From contig NZ_CP034463.1 of assembly GCF_003955715.1 (NCBI RefSeq), forward strand, positions 5,704,001 through 5,768,000: DNA of 64,000 nt. The letters are read 5' to 3'. Source of the stretch: Streptomyces aquilus (GTDB lineage Bacteria; Actinomycetota; Actinomycetes; Streptomycetales; Streptomycetaceae). Both the position numbers and the translations under genes were made by a program. This document shows, one piece after another, positions 8,515-19,364 of this stretch; the first letter of the stretch is position 1, and every line of letters begins with the position of its first letter. A model generated the notes under the pieces. The model made no database searches and was not told the DNA's origin. It worked only from the letters and a program-made list of their open reading frames with translations.

Positions 8515-9039
8515 ATGATCGTCATGACGTACTCGGTCAACCGACTCCCGCACTACACGAAAGCCGACCTCGACGAGATCACCGGCGGCCTCGACGACCC
8601 GTTCGAGGTGGCCGCGTTCGGGGTGCGGTCCCGGGACAAGGACGTGCACTTCGGCGTCCGGCACCAGGGGCGGCTGGTGGCGCACGCCGGCCTGGTGGAC
8701 GCCACGGTGTCGGTCGGCGCGAGGCGGTTCCCGGTGGCGGGACTCGGCGGGGTGGTCGTCGCGCCGGACCTGCGGGGCCAGGGGCTGGCGCGGCTGGTGG
8801 TGGAGGCCGCCGTCGCCCACGCGCGGGGCACCGGCGCGGAGTTCGGGCTGCTGTTCTGCCTGCCGGACCGGATGCCGCTGTACCGGCGGCTGGGCTGGCG
8901 GGAGTCGCCGGACGGCATGCGGGTGGAGCAGCCGGGGGAGGCCGTCGTCGACCACCCGCTGCACACCATGTGGTTGCCGCTGGCCGAGGGCGCCGTATGG
9001 CCGGCGGGGCGGGCGCGCCTGCATTCGCTGCCCATGTAG
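8515..9039 (+). CDS. GNAT-family N-acetyltransferase
   Basis: 174 residues from ATG 8515; ATG 8524 is also possible. The acetyl-CoA-binding core is clear: strand beta-4 VAGLGGVVVAPDLRGQGLARLVVEAAV, where RGQGLA matches the Q/RxxGxG/A motif, followed by FGLLFCLPDRMPLYRRLGW. It follows the phosphotransferase gene by 4 bp. The substrate is unknown. Family members modify small amines, antibiotics or protein N-termini. Confidence 0.85.
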   Translation: MIVMTYSVNRLPHYTKADLDEITGGLDDPFEVAAFGVRSRDKDVHFGVRHQGRLVAHAGLVDATVSVGARRFPVAGLGGVVVAPDLRGQGLARLVVEAAVAHARGTGAEFGLLFCLPDRMPLYRRLGWRESPDGMRVEQPGEAVVDHPLHTMWLPLAEGAVWPAGRARLHSLPM

Positions 9040-9088
9040 GACGGACGCCGCGGGAACCGTCCCCGGCCCGCGGGCGATCTACAGCACC

Positions 9089-9901
9089 ATGCATGCCCTC
9101 CGCCAACTCGCCCGCTTCACCTGGCTCCAGGCCCGCTGCTGCGCCTTCGCCGTCGCCCTGTTCGCCGGCATGGCGGCGTCGACCCTGCTGCCGCCGCTGC
9201 CGGTCGCACGCTACGACCTGCTGCTGGCGTACGGCGTCCTGCTGACCGGCGTGGGGTTCCTGCTGGGCTGGGAGACGCGGCGCGAGGTGGCGGTCGTGGC
9301 GTTCTGCCATCTGCTCGGCCTCGCCTTCGAGATGGTGAAGGTGCGCGTCGGCTCCTGGAGTTATCCCGAGCCGGGGGTCGCGAAGCTGGGCGGGGTGCCG
9401 CTGTACGGCGGGTTCATGTACGCGGCGGTCGGCAGTTACGTGTGCCGGGCCTGGCGGCTGCTGCGGCTGTCGCTGAGCGGCTACCGGCCCCGTGCCACCG
9501 CCGCGGTCGCCGTGCTGCTGTACGCCAACTTCCTCACCCACCACTGGATACCCGACCTGCGCCGGCCCCTCGCCGCGCTGCTGCTGGCGGCGACCTGGGG
9601 CACCTGGGTGCACTACACGATCGGCGCCCGCCGGTACCGGATGCCGCTGGCGCTGTCCTTCGCGCTGATCGGGTTCTTCCTGTGGCTGGCGGAGAACGTG
9701 GCGACGTATCTCGGCGCCTGGACCTATCCGGACCAGCTCGACGGCTGGCAGCCGGTCGCGATCGGCAAGTGGGTCTCCTGGGCGCTGCTCATCAGCGTCA
9801 CCTTCGTCATCTGCGGCGCGCGCCGGCCTACGACGACGCCCCCCGCCGATTCCTCGGACGGGGGGCGTCGTACGGCCGTATCGGCCACCAGCGTCACTTG
9901 A
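9089..9901 (+). CDS. DUF817-family integral membrane protein
   Basis: 270 residues from ATG 9089, with about seven or eight hydrophobic helices. The conserved features match the DUF817/YoaT family as I remember it: HLLGLAFEMVKVRVGSWSYPEP, YGGFMYAAVGSYVCRAWRL, FLTHHWIPDLR and LWLAENVATYLGAWTYPDQ. No biochemical function is established for this family. The last 30 or so residues (TTTPPADSSDGGRRT) are not conserved-looking and are encoded across a terminator hairpin. The stop overlaps the end of the convergent Fe-S gene by 8 bp. Confidence 0.85.
   Translation: MHALRQLARFTWLQARCCAFAVALFAGMAASTLLPPLPVARYDLLLAYGVLLTGVGFLLGWETRREVAVVAFCHLLGLAFEMVKVRVGSWSYPEPGVAKLGGVPLYGGFMYAAVGSYVCRAWRLLRLSLSGYRPRATAAVAVLLYANFLTHHWIPDLRRPLAALLLAATWGTWVHYTIGARRYRMPLALSFALIGFFLWLAENVATYLGAWTYPDQLDGWQPVAIGKWVSWALLISVTFVICGARRPTTTPPADSSDGGRRTAVSATSVT
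9833..9871. terminator. bidirectional terminator hairpin inside a coding tail
   Basis: Perfect 13-bp arms ACGACGCCCCCCG (9833-9845) and CGGGGGGCGTCGT (9859-9871) flank a 13-nt loop. The hairpin lies just before the meeting point of two convergent genes, as expected for a shared terminator, but within the 3' end of the DUF817 reading frame. Confidence 0.75.
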
Positions 9902-12161
9902 CCGGCTCGGGCTCCGGCTCGCTCTCGGTCTCCGCGGCGTCCTCGGGGTCCACCGGCGTCTTGACCGACTCCAGCAGCAGCTGGGCGACGTCGACGACGG
10001 TGATGGACTCCTTGGCCTTGCCCTCGTTCTTCTTGCCGTTCACCGAGTCGGTGAGCATGACCAGGCAGAACGGGCAGGCGGTGGAGACGATGTCGGGGTT
10101 GAGGGAGAGGGCCTCGTCGACGCGCTCGTTGTTGATGCGCTTGCCGATCCGCTCCTCCATCCACATCCGCGCGCCACCGGCGCCACAGCAGAAGCCTCGC
10201 TCCTTGTGGCGGTGCATCTCCTGCTGACGCAGGCCCGGGACGGCCGTCATGATCTCGCGCGGGGGCGTGTAGATCTTGTTGTGGCGGCCCAGGTAGCAGG
10301 GGTCGTGGTAGGTGATGATGCCCTCGACCGGGGTGACCGGGGTCAGCTTGCCCTCGTCCACCAGGTGCTGGAGCAGCTGGGTGTGGTGGATGACCTCGTA
10401 GTCGCCGCCGAGCTGCGGGTACTCGTTGCCGAGCGTGTTGAGGCAGTGCGGGCAGGTGGCGACGATCTTCTTCGAGGACTTCGGCTTCTTGGTGCTCTCG
10501 TCCTCGTCGTCCTCGCCGAACGCCATGTTCAGCGCGGCCACGTTCTCCATGCCGAGCTCCTGGAACAGGGGCTCGTTGCCGAGGCGGCGGGCGGAGTCAC
10601 CGGTGCACTTCTCGTCGCCGCCCATGATCGCGAACTTGACGCCCGCCATGTGCAGCAGCTCCGCGAAGGCCTTCGTGGTCTTCTTGGCGCGGTCCTCCAG
10701 GGCGCCGGCGCAGCCGACCCAGTACAGGTACTCGACCTCGGAGAGGTCCTCGATGTCCTTGCCGACGACCGGCACCTCGAAGTCGACTTCCTTCGTCCAC
10801 TCCAGGCGCTGCTTCTTGGCCAGGCCCCAGGGGTTGCCCTTCTTCTCCAGGTTCTTGAGCATCGTGCCCGCCTCGGACGGGAACGCGGACTCGATCATCA
10901 CCTGGTAGCGGCGCATGTCGACGATGTGGTCGACGTGCTCGATGTCGACCGGGCACTGCTCGACACAGGCGCCGCAGGTGGTGCAGGACCACAGGACGTC
11001 CGGGTCGATGACGCCGTTCTCCTCCAGGGTGCCGATCAGCGGGCGCTCGGCCTCCGCGAGTGCGGCGGCGGGGACGTCCTTCAGCTGCTCCTCGGACGCC
11101 TTCTCCTCGCCCTCCATGGTCTTGCCGCCACCCGCGAGCAGGTAGGGCGCCTTGGCGTGGGCGTGGTCCCGCAGGGACATGATCAGGAGCTTGGGGGAGA
11201 GCGGCTTGCCGGTGTTCCAGGCGGGGCACTGCGACTGGCAGCGGCCGCACTCGGTGCAGGTGGAGAAGTCGAGCAGGCCCTTCCAGGAGAACTGCTCGAC
11301 CTGGCTGACGCCGAAGACGTCGTCGTCACCGGGGTCGGTGAAGTCGATCGGCTTGCCGCCGGAGGTCATCGGGAGCAGCGCGCCCAGCGAGGTGGCGCCG
11401 TCGGCGTTGCGCTTGAACCAGATGTTCGGGAAGCCGAGGAAGCGGTGCCAGGCCACACCCATGTCGGTCTTCAGCGAGACCGTGATCATCCAGACGAAGG
11501 AGGTCACGATCTTCACGGCGGCGAAGAAGTAGGTGAGGTTCTGGAGGGTGGAGAGGTCCAGCTTCTCCAGCGCGTCGACCACCGGGTACGAGATCAGGAA
11601 CGAGGCCTCGTAGCCGTCGACGTGGTGCATCGCGCCCTCGAGCGCGTGCAGCATGAAGATGCAGACGCCGACGATCAGGATGACCGTCTCGACGAAGTAC
11701 GCCTGGCCCGTGTTGGAGCCGGCGAACCGGGACTTGCGGCCCGCGCCGCCCGGCCGGTTCAGCTGCCGGATGACGATCAGCGTCACGATGCCGAGGACCG
11801 TCATGGTGCCGATGACCTCGACGAAGAGGTTGTACGGCGCCCAGTCGCCGATGATCGGCAGCAGCCAGTCGGCCTGGAACAGCTGGCCGGTGGCGTTCAC
11901 GATGGTCAGCAGCAGCGTGTAGAAGCCGATCGCCACGAACCAGTGGGCGAAGCCGACGATGCCCCAGCGGTTCATCCGGGTGTGGCCGAGGAACTCCTTG
12001 ACCACGGTGATGGTGCGCGTGACCGGGTCGTTGGTCCGGGTACCGGCCGGGAGCGGCTGGCCGAGCATCATGAAGCGGACGATCTGCAGGGTGGCTCGCC
12101 CGAACAGGGCGATGCCGACTGCCATGGTGACCATCGACACGATGATCGCGGCGAGTTGCAT
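9894..12161 (-). CDS. membrane-bound (Fe-S) reductase, HdrD/CCG-domain family
   Basis: 755 residues from ATG 12161. The N-terminal 260 or so residues carry about five helices resembling a nitrate-reductase-gamma/HdrE-type haem membrane module. Then come two 4Fe-4S motifs, CTECGRCQSQCP and CTTCGACVEQCP. Two CCG-type blocks follow: YWVGCAG with CPHCLNTLGNEYP, and DPCYLGRHN with GFCCGAGG and ACPFC. This is the layout of fused heterodisulfide-reductase-like electron-transfer proteins of actinobacteria. It probably passes electrons between the quinone pool and a cytoplasmic partner, but donor and acceptor are unknown. The C-terminal tail is acidic (DPEDAAETESEPEPEP). Confidence 0.88.
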   Translation of the reverse strand: MQLAAIIVSMVTMAVGIALFGRATLQIVRFMMLGQPLPAGTRTNDPVTRTITVVKEFLGHTRMNRWGIVGFAHWFVAIGFYTLLLTIVNATGQLFQADWLLPIIGDWAPYNLFVEVIGTMTVLGIVTLIVIRQLNRPGGAGRKSRFAGSNTGQAYFVETVILIVGVCIFMLHALEGAMHHVDGYEASFLISYPVVDALEKLDLSTLQNLTYFFAAVKIVTSFVWMITVSLKTDMGVAWHRFLGFPNIWFKRNADGATSLGALLPMTSGGKPIDFTDPGDDDVFGVSQVEQFSWKGLLDFSTCTECGRCQSQCPAWNTGKPLSPKLLIMSLRDHAHAKAPYLLAGGGKTMEGEEKASEEQLKDVPAAALAEAERPLIGTLEENGVIDPDVLWSCTTCGACVEQCPVDIEHVDHIVDMRRYQVMIESAFPSEAGTMLKNLEKKGNPWGLAKKQRLEWTKEVDFEVPVVGKDIEDLSEVEYLYWVGCAGALEDRAKKTTKAFAELLHMAGVKFAIMGGDEKCTGDSARRLGNEPLFQELGMENVAALNMAFGEDDEDESTKKPKSSKKIVATCPHCLNTLGNEYPQLGGDYEVIHHTQLLQHLVDEGKLTPVTPVEGIITYHDPCYLGRHNKIYTPPREIMTAVPGLRQQEMHRHKERGFCCGAGGARMWMEERIGKRINNERVDEALSLNPDIVSTACPFCLVMLTDSVNGKKNEGKAKESITVVDVAQLLLESVKTPVDPEDAAETESEPEPEPVK

Positions 12162-12320
12162 TTGGGGGCTCCTCGGGCCTGCGAGGGAGATTACTAAGCG
12201 GTAACTTATGCAGTCCGTCTGAGACTACCCGTATCTTCCATCGCACTGTAGCCAGCGGCGGAGTGATCTGGATCGCTGAGGGTTCCCTTAAAGGCGTGTG
12301 GCAATCCGAACGTGTTATTC

Positions 12321-12335
12321 GTACCAAATTGGTAC
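12321..12335. promoter_or_regulatory. palindromic operator-like site GTACCAA-A-TTGGTAC
   Basis: A perfect 7-bp inverted repeat with a 1-nt centre lies in the divergent region between the Fe-S reductase and the MraY-like gene. A TACTTT hexamer (12345-12350) could be a -10 box. The palindrome would then sit over the -35/spacer, a usual repressor position. The regulator is unknown. Confidence 0.55.
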
Positions 12336-12339
12336 ATTC

Positions 12340-13362
12340 GTGACTACTTTAAGACGCGTGCTCTATGGGATCGCCGCCGCCACGACCGCCCTGCTGCTGA
12401 CCGCCGTCCTGGCGGCCGTACTCCGCGCCCCCGCCCTGCGCCTCGGTCTCGTCGACCGCCGCAGGCAGCAGCGCAAGGTGCCGCTCTCCGGAGGTGTGGC
12501 CGTCGTCCTCGCGACCTGCGCCGTCGTCGCCACGGGAGAGTGGACGCACGTCGCGCCCCTGGGCGGCGGGGAACTCCTCGTCGCCGCCGGCGCCGTCGCC
12601 GCCCTCGGACTCGCCGCCGACCTCTGGCGCGTCCGCGCGCGCGTGCTCTGCGTCGGTACGGCCGTGGCGGCGGCCTGTGTGGTGCCGTACGAGGAGACCG
12701 GCGTCGCCGGCGGGGCGCTCGCCGTGGGCTGGATCGTGTTCGTGGCCCTCGGGTTCCGGGCACTCGACCATGCCGACGGGCTCGCCGGGACCGTCGGGGT
12801 CGTCGCCGCCTTCGGGGTGGGCGCCTGCGCGGCGGCCGAGGTGATGGACGGGCTCGCGGTGCTGCTGAGCGTGCTGGCCGCCGCGCTGACCGGGTTCCTC
12901 ATGCACAACTGGCCGCCCGCGCGCGTGGGGCTCGGTTCCGGTGGGGCGCTGTTCGCCGGGTTCGTGCTCGCGGCGGCGGGCGTGGTGGCGCGGACCGGGC
13001 ACGAGGCGGTCTCCAGCGCGGGTGTGCTGTTCGCGCTCAACGCCGTCGCCGTCGCCGACGTCCTTCTGGTCGTCGTCTCCCGGCGGCTGGCCGGGCGGCG
13101 CGGGCCCGACCATCTCGGGCACCGGCTGCGCAGGCTCGGGCTGACCCCGCAGGGGACGGTGGTGCTGCTCGGGCTCGGGGCCTTCGCCGGGGTGCTCGTC
13201 GGGGTGCTGGAGCACCTCGGGTGGGTGGGCGGAACGGGGGCGCTGTGGGTGGCCTCGGGCGCCCTGGTCGTCGTACTCGCCCTGCTGCGAGTGAAGTCCT
13301 CCGGGGCTCCTCGACCGGCATCGTCGCAGGTCAGGGCGCAGTTGCGTGTAAGGAACGGATAA
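12340..13362 (+). CDS. divergent MraY/WecA-like membrane protein
   Basis: 340 residues from GTG 12340 (VTTLRRVLYG). GTG 12298 and a possibly leaderless GTG 12358 are alternatives, and none has a strong ribosome site. It has about ten hydrophobic helices. Family landmarks are recognisable but degenerate. LGLAADLW sits where the LGxxDD Mg-binding motif is expected. FRALDHADGLAG resembles NxxDGLAG, and RGPDHLGHRL resembles the C-terminal His-rich loop. This is a relative of polyprenyl-phosphate HexNAc-1-phosphate transferases that may have altered or lost catalysis. With the 12298 or 12340 start it contains a TTA codon (12349-12351), a bldA tRNA target. Confidence 0.75.
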   Translation: MTTLRRVLYGIAAATTALLLTAVLAAVLRAPALRLGLVDRRRQQRKVPLSGGVAVVLATCAVVATGEWTHVAPLGGGELLVAAGAVAALGLAADLWRVRARVLCVGTAVAAACVVPYEETGVAGGALAVGWIVFVALGFRALDHADGLAGTVGVVAAFGVGACAAAEVMDGLAVLLSVLAAALTGFLMHNWPPARVGLGSGGALFAGFVLAAAGVVARTGHEAVSSAGVLFALNAVAVADVLLVVVSRRLAGRRGPDHLGHRLRRLGLTPQGTVVLLGLGAFAGVLVGVLEHLGWVGGTGALWVASGALVVVLALLRVKSSGAPRPASSQVRAQLRVRNG

Positions 13363-13364
13363 GA

Positions 13365-13385
13365 GTTGAGCCTCACAGGCTCAGG
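13365..13385. promoter_or_regulatory. HAIR-like HspR site, distal and degenerate
   Basis: GTTGAGC-N7-GCTCAGG matches the HAIR consensus CTTGAGT-N7-ACTCAAG at 10 of 14 positions with the right spacing. It starts 3 bp after the upstream gene's stop and lies 52 bp (centre to centre) from the perfect dnaK HAIR. Confidence 0.7.
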
Positions 13386-13389
13386 TCTG

Positions 13390-15942
<2,553 letters not shown>

Positions 15943-15978
15943 CGTCAACGGGACTGACCGAGAGGAGGGGCGTCGGGG

Positions 15979-17157
15979 ATGAGCACCAAGGACTTCATCG
16001 AGAAGGACTACTACAAGGTCCTCGGCGTCCCCAAGGACGCCACCGAGGCCGAGATCAAGAAGGCGTACCGGAAGCTCGCCCGCGAGTTCCACCCGGACGC
16101 CAACAAGGGCAACACCAAGGCGGAGGAGCGCTTCAAGGAGATCTCCGAGGCGAACGACATCCTCGGCGACCCCAAGAAGCGCAAGGAGTACGACGAAGCC
16201 CGCGCACTGTTCGGCAACGGCGGCTTCCGCCCGGGGCCGGGCGCGGGCGGCTCCTTCAACTTCGATCTCGGTGACCTCTTCGGAGGCGGTGGCGCCCAGG
16301 GCGGCCAGGGTTCCGGCGGCTTCGGCGGCGGCATCGGCGACGTGTTCGGCGGCCTGTTCAACCGCGGCGGCACCGGGGGCACCCGGGTCCAGCCGCGGCG
16401 CGGTCAGGACATCGACACCGAGGTCACGCTGAGCTTCACGGAGGCCATCGAAGGGGCCACGGTCCCGCTGCGGATGTCCTCGCAGTCCCCCTGCAAGGCG
16501 TGTTCGGGCACCGGCGACAAGAACGGCACCCCCCGCGTGTGCCCGACCTGCGTCGGCACCGGCCAGGTGGCCCGGGGTTCGGGCGGCGGCTTCTCGCTGA
16601 CCGACCCCTGCCCCGACTGCAAGGGCCGCGGCCTCATCGCCGAGCACCCCTGCATGGAGTGCAAGGGCAGCGGCCGCGCCAAGTCCTCGCGCACGATGCA
16701 GGTCCGCATCCCCGCCGGGGTGACGGACAACCAGCGCATCCGCCTGCGCGGCAAGGGCGCGCCGGGTGAACGGGGCGGCCCCGCGGGCGACTTGTACGTC
16801 ACCGTCCATGTGGACGCCCACCCGGTCTTCGGCCGCAAGGACGACAACCTCACGGTGACCGTCCCGGTGACGTTCGCGGAGGCGGCCCTCGGCGGCGAGG
16901 TCCGGGTCCCCACCCTGGGCGGCCCGCCCGTCACCCTCAAGCTGCCGCCCGGCACCCCCAACGGCCGCACCATGCGCGCCCGCGGCAAGGGGGCGGTCCG
17001 CAAGGACGGCACCCGCGGCGACCTCCTGGTCACCGTCGAGGTGAGTGTCCCCAAGGACGTGACGGGGAAGGCTCGTGAAGCGCTTGAGGCGTATCGCGAG
17101 GCGACCGCGGACGAGGATCCGCGGGCGGAGCTGTTCCAGGCCGCGAAGGGAGCATGA
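15979..17157 (+). CDS. dnaJ: co-chaperone DnaJ, type I
   Basis: 392 residues from ATG 15979, with GAGGAGGGG upstream. The J domain (4-70) includes the HPD tripeptide in REFHPDANKG. A Gly/Phe-rich region (75-125) follows. Four CxxCxGxG-type zinc repeats appear at about 173-230: CKACSGTG, CPTCVGTG, CPDCKGRG and CMECKGSG. The C-terminal substrate-binding domains complete a full type I protein. It stimulates DnaK ATP hydrolysis and delivers substrates. Its stop overlaps an ATGA where hspR begins. Confidence 0.98.
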   Translation: MSTKDFIEKDYYKVLGVPKDATEAEIKKAYRKLAREFHPDANKGNTKAEERFKEISEANDILGDPKKRKEYDEARALFGNGGFRPGPGAGGSFNFDLGDLFGGGGAQGGQGSGGFGGGIGDVFGGLFNRGGTGGTRVQPRRGQDIDTEVTLSFTEAIEGATVPLRMSSQSPCKACSGTGDKNGTPRVCPTCVGTGQVARGSGGGFSLTDPCPDCKGRGLIAEHPCMECKGSGRAKSSRTMQVRIPAGVTDNQRIRLRGKGAPGERGGPAGDLYVTVHVDAHPVFGRKDDNLTVTVPVTFAEAALGGEVRVPTLGGPPVTLKLPPGTPNGRTMRARGKGAVRKDGTRGDLLVTVEVSVPKDVTGKAREALEAYREATADEDPRAELFQAAKGA

Positions 17158-17162
17158 GAGTG

Positions 17163-17609
17163 ATGGACGGCCGTCGACGCAACCCGTACGAACTGACCGA
17201 GGAGACCCCGGTCTACGTCATCTCGGTGGCGGCCCAGCTCTCCGGCCTGCACCCGCAGACCCTTCGCCAGTACGACCGCCTCGGCCTGGTCTCCCCGGAC
17301 CGCACCGCCGGCCGGGGCCGCCGCTACTCGGCCCGCGACATCGAACTGCTGCGCACCGTGCAGCAGTTGTCGCAGGACGAGGGCATCAACCTGGCCGGCA
17401 TCAAGCGCATCATCGAGCTGGAGAACCAGGTCGCGGCGCTACAGTCCCGCGTCGCGGAGATGGAGGCGGCACTGGAAGGTGCCGCCGCCGCGATGCGGCA
17501 GCGGGAGGCGGCGGTGCACGCGTCGTACCGGCGTGACCTGGTGCCGTACCAGGAGGTGCAGCAGACCAGCGCGCTGGTGGTCTGGCGGCCGAAGAAGGCC
17601 AAGGACTAG
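17163..17609 (+). CDS. hspR: HspR, MerR-family heat-shock repressor
   Basis: 148 residues from ATG 17163 (MDGRRRNPYELTEE). An ATG at 17154, overlapping the dnaJ stop, would add three residues. The MerR-type helix-turn-helix is VISVAAQLSGLHPQTLRQYDRLGLVSPDRT followed by the RRYSARDIELL wing. A coiled-coil dimerisation helix lies at about 75-115. It binds HAIR sites and represses this operon and clpB, with DnaK as corepressor (known for Streptomyces). The two HAIR-bearing promoters in this window fit that regulon. Confidence 0.97.
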   Translation: MDGRRRNPYELTEETPVYVISVAAQLSGLHPQTLRQYDRLGLVSPDRTAGRGRRYSARDIELLRTVQQLSQDEGINLAGIKRIIELENQVAALQSRVAEMEAALEGAAAAMRQREAAVHASYRRDLVPYQEVQQTSALVVWRPKKAKD

Positions 17610-17621
17610 GCAGACGCACGA

Positions 17622-17658
17622 GAGCGGGGCCCGGAGGTTCGTCCTCCGGGCCCCGCTC
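17622..17658 (+). terminator. strong terminator of the dnaK operon
   Basis: Perfect 16-bp arms (GAGCGGGGCCCGGAGG and its complement) enclose a TTCGT loop, 13 bp after the hspR stop. The hairpin also faces the end of the convergent PA14/FN3 gene and may serve both. There is no clear U-tract, as is common in Streptomyces. Confidence 0.92.
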
Positions 17659-17665
17659 GCGTATG

Positions 17666-19327
17666 TCACCGCCCGCTGAAGAACTCCAGCGAGGCGGACT
17701 GGGACCCGACCCGGCCGTAGTGGTCGACGGCGTACACGGTCACCATGCAGGGCCCGTTGTAGGGCGCGACCCAGGAGATCGACCCCGTGGTCGACAACTG
17801 CGTGCCGCTGTCACCGCACGCCCCGGAGATCTCCCAGGAGTACCCCTTCAGCAGCCGAGCCTCGTCCCCCGCGCCCGGCGCGGCGGTCACCTGGATCGCG
17901 GAACGGCCGGGTATGCCGTTGGTGACCAGCGTCAGCTGCGGCGCCTTCGGGCCGACGGCCGTGGCCTTGGTGACGCGCTCGGCCGAGACCTGCTCGGAGG
18001 GCAGCGACTCCAGGCCGTCCGCGGCCACGGTGGCGACGTAGTAGTACGCCTTGCCCGCGGGAGCGGTCCGGTCCTCCCATCCGGTGCCGTTGGTGGCGCC
18101 GATGGCCGTCCAGGCACCGGTGGGGCTGGTCCGGCGGTAGACGTGGTAGCCGCCGACCTCGTCGGGCGACGCCGTCCACGTGACCATCGTGAGGTCGTCG
18201 GCGGGCGGCTGCGTCGCGAGGCCGGTCGGCGCGGCGGCCGTGGAGGCCACGTCCCGGCTCGCGGACACTCCGTCCGAGTCGGGCGAGACGTTGGCCGCGG
18301 TGTCGACAGCCACCACGGAGAAGGCGTAGGGCACGCCCGCGTCGTCGGCCGGCACCGGGGCGTTGAACGAGGTCCCCACCACGAAGTCCGGCCCGTCCGG
18401 GTCCGGTTCGCCCTTGCGGTAGGTCCACACCTCGTAGTGGTCGATGTCCGTCGACACGGAGGCCTGCCAGGTCAGGGAGACCCCGGCCGTGGTGCCGTCC
18501 GCCGTGAGACCGGTGATCCCCTTGGGCGGGGTGCGGTCGACGGTGGTGACGCCCTGGTCGGTCGTACCGGTGGAGGTGTTGCCCGCCTTGTCGTAGGCGC
18601 GGACCTCGTAGTAGTACGTCTCGCCGGTCGCCGCGGGAACGTCGGTGTACGACGTCGAGGTCGTCGTCGCGAGCGGGGTGCTCCCGAAGGAGGCGCCCTT
18701 CAGGCGGCGGTAGACGCGGTACCCGGCGAGGTCCATCTCCTTGTTCTTCGCCCAGGTGAGCTTGGCCTTGCCGGTGGCCTGGTCGTACGACACCGAAGCC
18801 CCGGTGGGGACAAGAGGCTTGACCTTGTCGACCGTCGCCGAGGTGCGGGGCGTGTAGGCGAACTTGACCTTGGCGCTGCCGGTCCAGTTGACGTAGTCCA
18901 CGCGGAGGGTGTGCTTGCCGGAGGGGATGGTGACGTTCACGGTCTTCGACACGGTGGTGGAGGTGTTCTTCCACAGGTCGACCTTGCGGGTGCCGTCGAC
19001 GTAGACGCGGATGCCGTCCAGGCCGCTGGCCGCCAACGCGAACGGGCCACCGGAGCCGAAGTCCCGTGTCACCGACCACCGCACGCCGAAGTTGTTCGAC
19101 GGCAGGCCGGAGACGGGGGAACCGCTCCAGCTCTGGTCGATGGCGTTGTCGCAGTCGGTCTTCTTCGGGGTGCCGGAGAAGGTGGTGTTGGCGAAGAACT
19201 GCCGCTTGAAGACGGGTGAGGTGCAGGTGGTGGCGGCGGAGGCGGGCGTGACGGTGAGCAGGGTGCCCGCCGTGGCCAGGACGACCGCGCTCGCGGCGGC
19301 GGCCGTCGTGAAGCGAGGGTGGTTCAT
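17666..19327 (-). CDS. secreted PA14-like plus fibronectin type III protein
   Basis: 553 residues from ATG 19327. It has a Sec signal peptide (MNHPRFTTAAAASAVVLATAG, cleavage near PASAA). Residues 35-165 look like a PA14-type domain (FKRQFFANTTFSGTPKKTDCD, FGVRWSVTRDF, GIRVYVDGTRKVDLW, HTLRVDYVNWTGSAKVKF). Three or four FN3 modules follow, each with a YxVYRR/YYYxVxAxD pattern. Such proteins usually bind extracellular glycans, and no catalytic domain is visible. The first 260 or so residues are almost identical to those of the next gene, but the C-terminal halves differ. Confidence 0.88.
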   Translation of the reverse strand: MNHPRFTTAAAASAVVLATAGTLLTVTPASAATTCTSPVFKRQFFANTTFSGTPKKTDCDNAIDQSWSGSPVSGLPSNNFGVRWSVTRDFGSGGPFALAASGLDGIRVYVDGTRKVDLWKNTSTTVSKTVNVTIPSGKHTLRVDYVNWTGSAKVKFAYTPRTSATVDKVKPLVPTGASVSYDQATGKAKLTWAKNKEMDLAGYRVYRRLKGASFGSTPLATTTSTSYTDVPAATGETYYYEVRAYDKAGNTSTGTTDQGVTTVDRTPPKGITGLTADGTTAGVSLTWQASVSTDIDHYEVWTYRKGEPDPDGPDFVVGTSFNAPVPADDAGVPYAFSVVAVDTAANVSPDSDGVSASRDVASTAAAPTGLATQPPADDLTMVTWTASPDEVGGYHVYRRTSPTGAWTAIGATNGTGWEDRTAPAGKAYYYVATVAADGLESLPSEQVSAERVTKATAVGPKAPQLTLVTNGIPGRSAIQVTAAPGAGDEARLLKGYSWEISGACGDSGTQLSTTGSISWVAPYNGPCMVTVYAVDHYGRVGSQSASLEFFSGR

Positions 19328-19364
19328 CGAGTCGTGTTCCTCGGGTTCTTCGGGGGCTTCGGGG

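Noticed and set aside
10206..12197. A long plus-strand frame opposite the Fe-S reductase
   Set aside because: It is antisense to a gene with complete cluster motifs, and its Leu/Val/Asp/Gly-repeat composition is typical of GC shadows.
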